Part shown: piece by piece, positions 11,141 to 19,051 of the stretch
Numbering within the stretch: the stretch's first letter is position 1
Layout: the number at the start of each line of letters is the position of its first letter
Source of the DNA: Streptomyces cylindrosporus
GTDB taxonomy: Bacteria; Actinomycetota; Actinomycetes; Streptomycetales; Streptomycetaceae
NCBI RefSeq assembly: GCF_022698165.1
Contig: NZ_JALDAY010000001.1
Span: 930,001 to 994,000, forward strand
Direction: 5' to 3'
Length of the DNA stretch: 64,000 nucleotides
Notes under the pieces: model-generated
What the model was told of the DNA's origin: nothing
The model's database searches: none
What the model saw: the letters and a program-made list of their open reading frames with translations, nothing else
Position numbers and translations under genes: made by a program

Positions 11141-12298
11141 ATGCGCACCATCCTGATCACCGGGTCCGGCGGGGCCGGTCGTACGACCGTTGCTGCCGCC
11201 ACCGCCCTGGCCGCCGCTCGCGAGGGCGTCCGCGCCCTCGTTCTCAGTGCCGACCGCGGTGACACCCTCGGCGCTGTTCTCGGCACGGCGACCGGCTCGG
11301 CCCCCGCCTCCGTCGCCCCGAACCTCACCGCCTGGCGGCCCGATGCCGTCGCCGGTTTTCGGGATGATCTCAGCGCCTTTCAGGAACGTGCGGCCAATGT
11401 TCTCGACCTCCTCGGGGCCTCCCGGCTGGACGCGGAGGAGGTCACCCCGCTCCCCGGAGCCGAGGAGCTGACCATCCTGCGGGCCCTGCGGGACGCCGTG
11501 CTGTCCGAGCGGTTCGAGCTGCTCGTCGTCGACCTGCCGGCCACCCCGCAGGCTCTCGCGCTGCTCTCCCTCCCCGAGGAACTGCGGCGATACCTGCGTC
11601 GGCTGCTCCCGCCCGAACGGCAGGCGGCCCGTGCCCTGCGCCCCGTCCTCGGCCGGCTGGCCGGGGTGCCCATGCCCTCGGAGTGGCTGTACGAGACCGC
11701 CGCCCGGTGGGACACGGAGCTGGCGGCCGTCGAGGCCGTGCTCGCCGACCGGGACACCGTCGTACGGCTGGTCGCCGAACCGGGGCCCGCCGGTGCCGAC
11801 GCCGTGCGCGAGGCCGGGCTCGGGCTCGCCCTGCGCGGGCTGGCGCCCGACGTGCTCGTGGCGAACCGGGTCGGGTCCGAGGAGTGGCCCGCCGGGCTCG
11901 TCGCCCAGCAGCGGAAGGCGCTGGAGGAGTGGGGGGAGTCGTACGACGTACGGGCCCTTCCGCACCTCGGCCACGACCCCCGCGGCACCGACGACCTCGC
12001 CGCGCTGCCCGTCCCCGGCGTCAACGACACGTCCTCCACCGTCGAGTGGCCCGTCGTCGACCGGATCGGCGAGGACGGGGTGCTCGTGTGGCACATCCCG
12101 CTGCCCGGCGCGATACGCGACGAGCTGGACCTCATCCGGCGCGGTGACGAACTCGTCGTCACGGCGGGGCGGTTCCGGCGGATCGTCGCGCTGCCCTCCG
12201 CACTGCGCCGCTGCACGGTCGCCGGGGCCGCGCTGCGCGAGGGGGAGCTGCGGATCCGGTTCGCGCCGGACCCGGATCTCTGGCCGGAGAGGCAGTGA
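11141..12298 (+). CDS. ArsA/GET3-like ATPase with degenerate P-loop
   Basis: A 385-residue protein related to the anion-transporting ATPase ArsA (SIMIBI class). Fold features are present: TILITGSGGAGRTTVAA at residues 3-19, LVLSADRGDTLGAVLG as the switch I region, and LLVVDLPATPQAL as the Walker B/switch II region. The signature lysine and the P-loop lysine of GKGGVGKT are replaced by Ser9 and Arg14, so normal ATP hydrolysis is doubtful. Rv2184c is the mycobacterial counterpart by position. ATG 11141 is chosen over an in-frame upstream TTG/GTG because homology begins there. Actual role unknown; a partner of the SRPBCC protein is plausible. Confidence 0.8.
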   Translation: MRTILITGSGGAGRTTVAAATALAAAREGVRALVLSADRGDTLGAVLGTATGSAPASVAPNLTAWRPDAVAGFRDDLSAFQERAANVLDLLGASRLDAEEVTPLPGAEELTILRALRDAVLSERFELLVVDLPATPQALALLSLPEELRRYLRRLLPPERQAARALRPVLGRLAGVPMPSEWLYETAARWDTELAAVEAVLADRDTVVRLVAEPGPAGADAVREAGLGLALRGLAPDVLVANRVGSEEWPAGLVAQQRKALEEWGESYDVRALPHLGHDPRGTDDLAALPVPGVNDTSSTVEWPVVDRIGEDGVLVWHIPLPGAIRDELDLIRRGDELVVTAGRFRRIVALPSALRRCTVAGAALREGELRIRFAPDPDLWPERQ

Positions 12299-12355
12299 AC
12301 GACATACGCCCGTTCGGGTAACGTCGTAGGGACGAACCGTAGTCAGGAGTCCGTC

Positions 12356-12856
12356 ATGAGCGAAGAGCTCCCCCCGTCGGATGCCGGTGCGAAGGATGCC
12401 GTCGACGAGGTGCGGGCCACCGACGCCGACGCCTGGGCGACGGCGTGCGCCGAGGACCTCGCCGCGGAGAAGGCCCGCCGTCGTGCCGAGCACGGCCAGC
12501 CGCCGGTGTCGGCCGCCGAGGAACTGCGCAAGCTCGTCGACGCCGTCTCGGAGAAGCTGTCGACGATCCAGTCGCCGCTGTTCGGGGCCGTCGCGGGCCC
12601 CGCAGCGCAGCAGGTGGTGAAGCAGGTCGTCCAGCAGGCCAAGGCCGCCGTCGAGCCCGTCATCGAGCGCAACCCGGACGTCTTCGACCACCTGGCCGCG
12701 GCCGGCAGCGAGCTGCTCGCCGCCTACCGCTCCGCGGTCCAGGCCCAGGAACAGCGCTGGACCCGCCCGACCGACCTGCACAAGGACCTGGACGAGAGCA
12801 ACAAGAAGGACGGCGGCGAGGGCACGGGTCCCGGGCAGCGCATCGACCTGGACTGA
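12356..12856 (+). CDS. SCO2127-like (DUF5304) protein upstream of glucokinase
   Basis: A 166-residue hydrophilic protein, strongly charged and Ala-rich, with a predicted helical centre (AAEELRKLVDAVSEKLSTI to AAAGSELLAAYRSAVQAQEQ) and a disordered acidic tail. No signal peptide or catalytic motif is seen. By position directly before glkA it corresponds to SCO2127 of S. coelicolor, reported to influence glucokinase level and glucose repression; that transfer rests on synteny from memory. Start ATG 12356 follows AGTCAGGAGTCCGTC. Confidence 0.75.
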   Translation: MSEELPPSDAGAKDAVDEVRATDADAWATACAEDLAAEKARRRAEHGQPPVSAAEELRKLVDAVSEKLSTIQSPLFGAVAGPAAQQVVKQVVQQAKAAVEPVIERNPDVFDHLAAAGSELLAAYRSAVQAQEQRWTRPTDLHKDLDESNKKDGGEGTGPGQRIDLD

Positions 12857-12963
12857 CGCCGCCCCCTCCCGCCCGGCTGCCCGGCGGGTGGACGACGAGT
12901 CCCTGACGGCAGGGCCTCGGGTACGGTTGGCCGTAGCGGGGCTCGACCGAAACTGAGGGATTC

Positions 12964-13917
12964 ATGGGACTCACCATCGGCGTCGACATCGGCGGTACCA
13001 AGATCGCGGCCGGTGTGGTCGACGAGGAAGGCAACATCCTCTCGACCCACAAGGTGCCGACCCCGGGCACGCCCGAGGCGATCGTGGACGCCATCGCCTC
13101 CGCCGTGGAGGGCGCGCGCGCCGGGCACGAGATCGTCGGCGTGGGCATCGGCGCTGCCGGTTACGTCAACCGGCAGCGCTCCACCGTCTACTTCGCGCCG
13201 AACATCGACTGGCGCCAGGAGCCGCTGAAGGAGAAGGTCGAGGCCCGCGTCGGCCTCCCGGTCGTCGTGGAGAACGACGCCAACGCGGCCGCGTGGGGCG
13301 AGTACAAGTTCGGAGCCGGCAAGGGCCACCGCAACGTCATCTGCATCACCCTCGGCACGGGCCTCGGCGGCGGCATCATCATCGGCAACAAGCTGCGCCG
13401 CGGCCACTTCGGCGTCGCCGCCGAGTTCGGCCACATCCGCATGGTCCCCGACGGCCTGCTGTGCGGCTGCGGCTCGCAGGGCTGCTGGGAGCAGTACGCC
13501 TCCGGCCGCGCCCTCGTCCGCTACGCCAAGCAGCGCGCCAACGCGACCCCGGAGAACGCCGAGATCCTGCTCGGCCTGGGCGACGGCAGCCCCGACGGCA
13601 TCGAGGGCAAGCACATCTCCATGGCGGCCCGCCAGGGCGACCCGGTAGCGGTCGACTCCTACCGCGAACTGGCCCGCTGGGCCGGCGCCGGCCTGGCCGA
13701 CCTCGCCTCCCTCTTCGACCCGTCGGCCTTCATCGTCGGCGGCGGCCTCTCCGACGAGGGCGAACTGGTCCTGGACCCCATCCGCAAGTCCTACAAGCGC
13801 TGGCTGGTGGGCGGCAACTGGCGCCCGGTGGCAGAGGTGATCGCAGCCCAACTGGGCAACGAGGCGGGCCTGGTGGGCGCCGCCGACCTGGCCCGGGAGC
13901 CCGACCCGATCATGTGA
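12964..13917 (+). CDS. glkA: Glucokinase (ROK family)
   Basis: A 317-residue ROK kinase that phosphorylates glucose with ATP. The phosphate-1 loop is IGVDIGGTKIAAGVV and the catalytic region is VENDANAAAWGEYKFGAG. The ROK zinc cluster CGCGSQGCWE gives Cys167, Cys169 and Cys174, with His157 in EFGHIRM. Length and sequence match the S. coelicolor glucose kinase that also mediates carbon catabolite repression. Start ATG 12964 follows GAGGGATTC. A repeat-derived hairpin follows the stop and probably ends transcription. Confidence 0.97.
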   Translation: MGLTIGVDIGGTKIAAGVVDEEGNILSTHKVPTPGTPEAIVDAIASAVEGARAGHEIVGVGIGAAGYVNRQRSTVYFAPNIDWRQEPLKEKVEARVGLPVVVENDANAAAWGEYKFGAGKGHRNVICITLGTGLGGGIIIGNKLRRGHFGVAAEFGHIRMVPDGLLCGCGSQGCWEQYASGRALVRYAKQRANATPENAEILLGLGDGSPDGIEGKHISMAARQGDPVAVDSYRELARWAGAGLADLASLFDPSAFIVGGGLSDEGELVLDPIRKSYKRWLVGGNWRPVAEVIAAQLGNEAGLVGAADLAREPDPIM

Positions 13918-13942
13918 TCAGGCGCCAGGGGAATGCTTTTTG

Positions 13943-14006
13943 GGGGCGCGGGGAACTGCGCGACAAGCCACGACGAACCGGCAGTCGCACAGGCTCCCCG
14001 CGCCCC
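13943..14006. repeat. Copy B of the interspersed repeat, forming a 12-bp-stem hairpin after glkA
   Basis: GGGGCGCGGGGA (13943-13954) pairs exactly with TCCCCGCGCCCC (13995-14006) around a 40-base loop that has further short complements. The left side continues as ACTGCGCGAC and is the block shared with 11083-11120. Lying 25 bases after the glkA stop, it could work as a terminator without a U-tract. Confidence 0.65.
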
Positions 14007-14032
14007 TCCCCCTTGGGCGTACATTGATCCAC

Positions 14033-14743
14033 ATGCCCGTCGTCAAAGTCCTGAGCTACAACATCCGCTCAATGCGCGACGACACAGCCGCGCTAGCCCG
14101 CATCATCACCGCCTGCGACCCCGACCTGGTCCTGGTCCAAGAAGCCCCCCGCTTCTTCCGCTGGCGCAAGAAACTCGCAAGACTCGCGTCGGCCTCGGGC
14201 CAGGTCATCCTCACCGGCGGAGCAACCGCGGCCGGCCCCGCCATCCTCTGCAACCTCCGCGTCACGGTCGAACGCACCGAGGACGTCCTCCTCCCCCTCA
14301 CCCCCGGCCGGCACCGCCGCGGCTTCGCGACAGCCGTCGTCGACATCGCCGGCGCCCGCCTGGGCGTCGTCAGCTGTCACCTCAGCCTCCAGCAGGACGA
14401 GCGCTACGAGCAGGCCGGCATGCTCCTCGACCGCCTCGCCGGCATGGGCGTCGAGCACGCGGTGGCGGGCGGCGACCTCAACGACCGCCCGGAAGGCCGC
14501 ACCTTCCGCCGCCTGGCCGCCGACCTCCAGGACTGCTGGGCCGTCAACCCTCAGGGCGGCGAACACACCTGGACCCGCGACGAGCCACACCGCCGTATCG
14601 ACGCGATCTTCGCCACCAAGGGCATCGAGGTGCTCGGCTGCGGTGTCCCCACCGACCTCCCCGGCATCACCGCCACGGACCTGAGGGCGGCCACGGACCA
14701 CCTCCCGGTCCTGGCCACCCTCGACGTCCCCGCCGCTTCCTAG
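14033..14743 (+). CDS. Endonuclease/exonuclease/phosphatase family protein
   Basis: A 236-residue EEP-fold hydrolase. The family landmarks are visible in order: VLSYNIRSM, LVQEAPR (metal-binding Glu), VVSCHLS, AGGDLNDRPEGR and the terminal ATDHLPVLATL (catalytic Asp-His). There is no signal peptide. Possible substrates range from DNA to phospholipid or inositol phosphates and cannot be told apart here. Start ATG 14033 is where homology begins; the upstream open frame crosses the repeat hairpin. Confidence 0.85.
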   Translation: MPVVKVLSYNIRSMRDDTAALARIITACDPDLVLVQEAPRFFRWRKKLARLASASGQVILTGGATAAGPAILCNLRVTVERTEDVLLPLTPGRHRRGFATAVVDIAGARLGVVSCHLSLQQDERYEQAGMLLDRLAGMGVEHAVAGGDLNDRPEGRTFRRLAADLQDCWAVNPQGGEHTWTRDEPHRRIDAIFATKGIEVLGCGVPTDLPGITATDLRAATDHLPVLATLDVPAAS

Positions 14744-14753
14744 CCCGCCCTGG

Positions 14754-15320
14754 TCAGACGACCGCGCCGCGCCCCGGGTCGTCGTCCTCCTCGTCGTCCG
14801 TGCGCATCCGCATCACCAGCGTCGCGAACCCGCCCAGGAAGCCGCCGATGCCGACCGTCGCCAGCCACCAGGTCATGTCCCAGCCGAACAGCACCGCGAG
14901 CAGCAGCAGGACCGGGCCGCCGATCACGCCCAGCCAGGCGAACTTCGCCGTGGTGTCGGCGGCCGGCAGCGGGGGCGGCTCCGGCGGTACGAAGTGGCCC
15001 TCGTCGTCCTCTTCGAAGTCGCCCTCGGACGGTTCCGCCGCCGTGTAGTCGCGCGGGCCGACGCCGGGCGCGAAGGAGACCGAGCCGCCCAGGGGCTTGG
15101 CCGGCTTCTCCTCCTTCTTCGGGGTCTCGGCCGGGGCGTCGTTCGTCTCCGGTTCGAGCAGCGCCAGGTCCTCGACGGACTTGAACGGCTTGGTGCCCGG
15201 CGGGTCCTTCGGCTCCTCGCCGTACCCGGCGACGATCGCGGCCCATGCGGCGTCCTCGTCGAAGGGGACGCCCTGCTCCTCCGGTTCGCGGTCCTCGCGA
15301 TCCGAACCGTGCTCAGCCAC
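14754..15320 (-). CDS. Two-helix membrane protein with acidic, proline-rich cytosolic domain
   Basis: A 188-residue protein of unknown function. The N-terminal 125 residues are acidic and Pro-rich and likely disordered. Two transmembrane helices follow (AWLGVIGGPVLLLLAVLFG and TWWLATVGIGGFLGGFATLV), then a short acidic tail rich in Asp/Glu. The start is GTG 15320, overlapping the stop of the hydrolase gene by eight bases, so the two are translationally coupled. A wider open frame upstream is only the hydrolase coding region in another frame. Confidence 0.8.
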   Translation of the reverse strand: MAEHGSDREDREPEEQGVPFDEDAAWAAIVAGYGEEPKDPPGTKPFKSVEDLALLEPETNDAPAETPKKEEKPAKPLGGSVSFAPGVGPRDYTAAEPSEGDFEEDDEGHFVPPEPPPLPAADTTAKFAWLGVIGGPVLLLLAVLFGWDMTWWLATVGIGGFLGGFATLVMRMRTDDEEDDDPGRGAVV

Positions 15321-16095
15321 CAGCGGCCGTCCCTTCCTTGCCGACACCGGTTGCGAGCCGGCCGATGAACGCGAGGCTCTCCTCGAAGATCCGGTCCGCG
15401 TCATGGTCCAACGTCGCGACGTGGTAGCTCTGTTCCAGCAGGATCTCGCGCACGTCCCGGGACGAGACCCGGCCCAGGATGCGCGCCGAGTCGGCGGGCG
15501 GGACCACATGGTCCTGCGGGCTGTGCAGAAGCAGCAGCGGCTGGGTGACCTGCGGCAGCTCCCGGTCGACCAGCCGGAAGAAGTTCCGCAGCGAGTGGGC
15601 CGCGTGCAGCGGCACCTTGTCGTAGCCCAGCTCGGCGCTGCCCTCCTTGGCGATGTCGCTGGCGATGCCCTTCGTCGTCCGGACGAGATGGCGGGCCACC
15701 GGAAGGGCGTACGCGGCAAGGCCGTGCACCTTGTTCGCCGGGTTGACGACCATCACGCCCGAGACCGCGTCCCCGTGCCGGGCGGCGAGCCGCAGGGCCA
15801 GCGCGCCGCCCATCGACAGGCCGGCCACGAACACCTGCGAGCAGCGCTCGCCCAGGGCGCGCAGCTCGCGGTCCACCTCCGCGTACCAGTCCTGCCAGCC
15901 GGTGAGCTGCATGTCCTCCCAGCGGGTGCCGTGCCCGGGCAGCAGCGGCAGCGAGACGGTGAAACCGCGCTCGGCGAGATACTCCGCCCACGGGCGCAAC
16001 GACTGGGGCGAACCGGTGAAGCCGTGGCAGAGAAGGACGCCTACCTCCCCGCCCTCGTGGCGGAACGGCTCGGCTCCAGGAAGGACCGGCACCAT
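15313..16095 (-). CDS. Alpha/beta hydrolase, carboxylesterase/monoacylglycerol-lipase type
   Basis: A 260-residue serine hydrolase: oxyanion-region motif LLCHGFTGSPQSL, nucleophile elbow GLSMGGALAL, acid in HSPQDHVVPP and His in SYHVATLDHD. The series and length match Est30-like carboxylesterases or monoglyceride lipases. It has no signal peptide, so it is cytosolic. Start ATG 16095 is preceded by CAGGAGACCG. It is the first gene of a two-gene unit with the membrane protein and is divergent from plsC, which suggests glycerolipid turnover. Confidence 0.88.
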   Translation of the reverse strand: MVPVLPGAEPFRHEGGEVGVLLCHGFTGSPQSLRPWAEYLAERGFTVSLPLLPGHGTRWEDMQLTGWQDWYAEVDRELRALGERCSQVFVAGLSMGGALALRLAARHGDAVSGVMVVNPANKVHGLAAYALPVARHLVRTTKGIASDIAKEGSAELGYDKVPLHAAHSLRNFFRLVDRELPQVTQPLLLLHSPQDHVVPPADSARILGRVSSRDVREILLEQSYHVATLDHDADRIFEESLAFIGRLATGVGKEGTAAGG

Positions 16096-16107
16096 CGGTC
16101 TCCTGTC

Positions 16108-16161
16108 AGTGAGAGTGAGTGTGCAAGTGAGAGTGAGTCTGCATGAGAGTGACGTGAGTCC
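16108..16161. repeat. 18-bp tandem repeat in the hydrolase/plsC divergent gap
   Basis: Unit AGTGAGAGTGAGTGTGCA (16108-16125) is followed by a copy with one change (16126-16143) and a decayed third copy. It lies 13 bases upstream of the hydrolase start, so it would be in the 5' leader of that transcript. Confidence 0.7.
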
Positions 16162-16267
16162 AGGTGTGCTTCACCGTACGCGACGGCACTGACACCGACC
16201 AGGGCCGTCGGCTCCTTCGACGGCGGGCCGGGTTAAGGTCTGATCGACGGAAACGGGAGGCACACGG

Positions 16268-17011
16268 GTGTTGTACGGCACGATGAAGGTCGCCATCGGC
16301 GGACCGCTGAAGGTTGCCTTCAGGCCCTGGGTGGAAGGCCTGGAGAACATTCCGGCCGAGGGGCCCGCGATCCTGGCGAGCAACCACCTCTCCTTCTCCG
16401 ACTCGTTCTTCCTGCCCGCGGTCCTCGACCGCAAGGTGACCTTCATCGCGAAGGCCGAGTACTTCACCACACCCGGCGTCAAGGGCCGCCTCACCGCCGC
16501 CTTCTTCAAGGGCGCGGGCCAGCTCCCCGTGGACCGCTCGGGCGCGCGCGGCGCGGGCGAGGCGGCCGTCAAGGCCGGCATCGACGTCCTGGAGCGCGGT
16601 GAGCTGTTCGGGATCTACCCGGAGGGCACCCGCTCGCCCGACGGCCGGCTCTACCGGGGCAAGCCCGGCGGCCTCGCGCGCGTGGCGCTCGCCACCGGCG
16701 CGCCCGTCATCCCGGTCGCGATGATCGACACCGAGAAGATCCAGCCCCCGGGCAAGGTCATGCCCAAGCTGATGCGCCCCGGCATCCGCATCGGCAAGGC
16801 CCTCGACTTCAGCCGCTACCAGGGCATGGAGCACGACCGCTTCGTGCTGCGCGCGGTGACCGACGAGGTCATGTACGAGATCATGAAGCTCTCCGGCCAG
16901 GAGTACGTCGACATCTACGCGACCGCGGCCAAGCGCCGGATCGCGGAGGCGGCGAAGGCCGACAAGGAGCAGGCCAAGGAACTGGCCAAGAAGGAGAAGT
17001 CCGGGGCCTAG
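16268..17011 (+). CDS. plsC: 1-acyl-sn-glycerol-3-phosphate acyltransferase
   Basis: A 247-residue membrane-associated acyltransferase that makes phosphatidic acid from lysophosphatidic acid and acyl donor. Block I is NHLSFSD (His40, Asp45), block III is GIYPEGTRSPDGRLYRGKPG and block IV is APVIPVAMI. The charged Lys/Ala-rich C-terminal helix is typical of streptomycete versions. The start is GTG 16268 with CGGGAGG seven bases upstream; ATG 16283 is a weaker alternative. Rv2182c is the positional mycobacterial counterpart. Confidence 0.92.
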   Translation: MLYGTMKVAIGGPLKVAFRPWVEGLENIPAEGPAILASNHLSFSDSFFLPAVLDRKVTFIAKAEYFTTPGVKGRLTAAFFKGAGQLPVDRSGARGAGEAAVKAGIDVLERGELFGIYPEGTRSPDGRLYRGKPGGLARVALATGAPVIPVAMIDTEKIQPPGKVMPKLMRPGIRIGKALDFSRYQGMEHDRFVLRAVTDEVMYEIMKLSGQEYVDIYATAAKRRIAEAAKADKEQAKELAKKEKSGA

Positions 17012-17046
17012 GCTGTCGGTCGGTGGGCTCGATGGGGGTGGGGGAC

Positions 17047-18270
17047 ATGGCCAGGCGCGAGCGAGTCATGAGGATGTCGGTCGAGCAGCCGCTGTGGCGT
17101 GCCCTGACCGCGTACCGGGTGCTCACCATGCTGTACGCGGTCGGCCTGTTCGCCACCGCCTACGACGAGTACGACCACGCGGGCATCGCCATCGCGTACT
17201 ACTGCGTCCTGTTCGTCTGGACGCTCGCCACCCTGCCCCGGGTGCAGAGCGCCGCGGCCTGCACCAAGCGCTTCCTCGCCGTCGACCTCGCCATCGCCCT
17301 CACCGGCATCGTCCTGACCCCGCTGGCGGCGAACGACCAACACATCCAGAGCGGCGGCCCCACCCTGCCGTCGATATGGACGGCCGGCTCGGTCCTCGCG
17401 TTCGCCATCAAGGGCGGCTGGCGCTGGGCCGCCTTCGCCTCCACGCCGGTCGCCGCCGCGAACCTCATCGAGCGCGGCTCCCCGGCCCGCGACACCGTCC
17501 ACAACGTCATCCTGGTCTGGGTCGCCTCCATCGCCATCGGTTACGTCGTCGAGGTCGCCCGCGCCTCCGAGCGCACCCTCGCCCGCGCCCTGGAGATCGA
17601 GGCCGCGACCAGGGAGCGGGAGCGGCTCGCCCGGGACATCCACGACGGCGTGCTGCAGGTGCTGGCCATGGTGCAGCGCCGGGGCGCGGTCCTGGGCGGC
17701 GAGGCGGCCGAGCTGGGGCAGCTGGCCGGCGAGCAGGAGGTCGCCCTGCGCACCCTGGTCTCCGGCGGCCTGGTCCCCGTCTCGCGGGCCTCGGAGAACG
17801 CGGCCGAGGGTGCGGTCGTACGGGCCGTCGACGAGCCCTCCTACGACGAGGACGCCCCGGTCGACCTGCGTGCCCTGCTCGCCCCGTACGCCGCGGCCAA
17901 GGTGAGCTTCGCCGAGCCCGGTGCCCCCGTGCTGCTGCCCGCGCCCGCAGCGAAGGAGCTGGCCGCGGCCGTCGGCGCCGCCCTGGACAACGTGCACAAG
18001 CACGCCGGCGAGCACGCGCGCGCGTGGATCCTCGTCGAGGACGAGCCCGACGAGGTCGTGGTGACCGTACGGGACGACGGACCCGGCATCCCCGAGGGCC
18101 GGCTCGCCCAGGCCGAGGGGGAGGGGCGGCTCGGCGTCGCCCTGTCGATCCGGGGCCGGCTGCGCGAGCTGGGCGGCAGTGCCGAGCTGATGTCGATCCC
18201 GGGGCAGGGCACGGAGGTCGAGCTGAAGGTACCCAAGGACGCGAAAGACGTGAAGGCGGGGAATCGATGA
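17047..18270 (+). CDS. macS: Sensor histidine kinase, MacS-like
   Basis: A 407-residue NarL-type sensor kinase. The first 165 residues hold about five membrane helices with short loops, so there is little extracytoplasmic domain. The dimerisation box RERERLARDIHDGVLQVLAM contains the phospho-accepting His199. The HATPase region ends with VRDDGPGIPEGRLAQ and GRLGVALSIRGRLRELGG. Start ATG 17047 follows GGGGGTGGGGG; GTG 17023 and ATG 17032 are in frame. It overlaps the regulator gene by ATGA. In S. coelicolor the syntenic pair SCO2120/2121 (MacRS) affects morphogenesis and actinorhodin; the name is by synteny. Confidence 0.85.
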   Translation: MARRERVMRMSVEQPLWRALTAYRVLTMLYAVGLFATAYDEYDHAGIAIAYYCVLFVWTLATLPRVQSAAACTKRFLAVDLAIALTGIVLTPLAANDQHIQSGGPTLPSIWTAGSVLAFAIKGGWRWAAFASTPVAAANLIERGSPARDTVHNVILVWVASIAIGYVVEVARASERTLARALEIEAATRERERLARDIHDGVLQVLAMVQRRGAVLGGEAAELGQLAGEQEVALRTLVSGGLVPVSRASENAAEGAVVRAVDEPSYDEDAPVDLRALLAPYAAAKVSFAEPGAPVLLPAPAAKELAAAVGAALDNVHKHAGEHARAWILVEDEPDEVVVTVRDDGPGIPEGRLAQAEGEGRLGVALSIRGRLRELGGSAELMSIPGQGTEVELKVPKDAKDVKAGNR

Positions 18271-18944
18271 GTCAGCAGCAGGGCCCGATCAAGGTCATGG
18301 TGGTCGACGACCACCCGATGTGGCGCGACGCCGTCGCCCGCGACCTGACCGAGTCCGGCTTCGACGTGGTGGCCACCGCGGGCGACGGCGACCAGGCCGT
18401 GCGCCGCGCCAAGGCCGCCGGGCCGGACGTGCTCGTCCTCGACCTCAACCTGCCGCTGAAGCCCGGCGTCCAGGTCTGCAAGGAACTCGTCGGCCACAAC
18501 CCGGCGTTGCGCGTCCTGGTCCTGTCCGCGAGCGGCGAGCACGCCGACGTACTGGAAGCGGTGAAGTCGGGCGCGACCGGCTATCTGCTGAAGTCGGCGT
18601 CCACCGAGGAGCTGCTCGACGCGGTGCGCCGTACCGCCGTCGGTGACCCGGTGTTCACGCCGGGCCTCGCCGGTCTGGTCCTCGGCGAGTACCGCCGCCT
18701 CGCCTCCGACCCCACGCCCTCCTCCGACCCCGACGAGCCGAAGGCCCCGCAGCTCACCGACCGCGAGACCGAGGTACTGCGGCTGGTCGCCAAGGGCCTG
18801 AGCTACAAGCAGATCGCCGAGCGCCTGGTCATCTCGCACCGCACGGTCCAGAACCACGTCCAGAACACCCTCGGCAAGCTCCAACTCCACAACCGGGTCG
18901 AGCTGGTGAGGTACGCGATAGAGCGCGGACTTGACGACGAGTAA
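18267..18944 (+). CDS. macR: NarL/LuxR-type response regulator, MacR-like
   Basis: A 225-residue regulator. The receiver has the acidic pair VVDDHP (Asp14-Asp15), phospho-acceptor Asp59 in VLVLDLNLP and Lys in GYLLKSAS. A 30-residue Pro/Asp linker leads to a LuxR helix-turn-helix (LTDRETEVLRLVAKGLSYK, then ISHRTVQNHV). It starts at ATG 18267, overlapping the kinase stop, so the two are made together. Targets cannot be read here. Confidence 0.92.
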   Translation: MSQQQGPIKVMVVDDHPMWRDAVARDLTESGFDVVATAGDGDQAVRRAKAAGPDVLVLDLNLPLKPGVQVCKELVGHNPALRVLVLSASGEHADVLEAVKSGATGYLLKSASTEELLDAVRRTAVGDPVFTPGLAGLVLGEYRRLASDPTPSSDPDEPKAPQLTDRETEVLRLVAKGLSYKQIAERLVISHRTVQNHVQNTLGKLQLHNRVELVRYAIERGLDDE

Positions 18945-18992
18945 ACCAATCACCCGCTGATTCACCGGAATTGCCCTTCCCGCCCATCCCTC

Positions 18993-19008
18993 TGTGACCT
19001 GGATCACC
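18993..19008. promoter_or_regulatory. Crp-like site upstream of pfkA
   Basis: TGTGACCTGGATCACC matches the Crp half-sites TGTGA-N6-TCAC and 13 of 14 positions of a GTG-N6-G-N-CAC type consensus. It is 44 bases before the pfkA start and close to a TAGCGT -10-like hexamer at 19011. Placement near the core promoter suggests repression or class II control; occupancy is unproven. Confidence 0.45.
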
Positions 19009-19051
19009 ATTAGCGTGGCCTCACAGGCAACCGCGGCGAAGGGACATTTCC

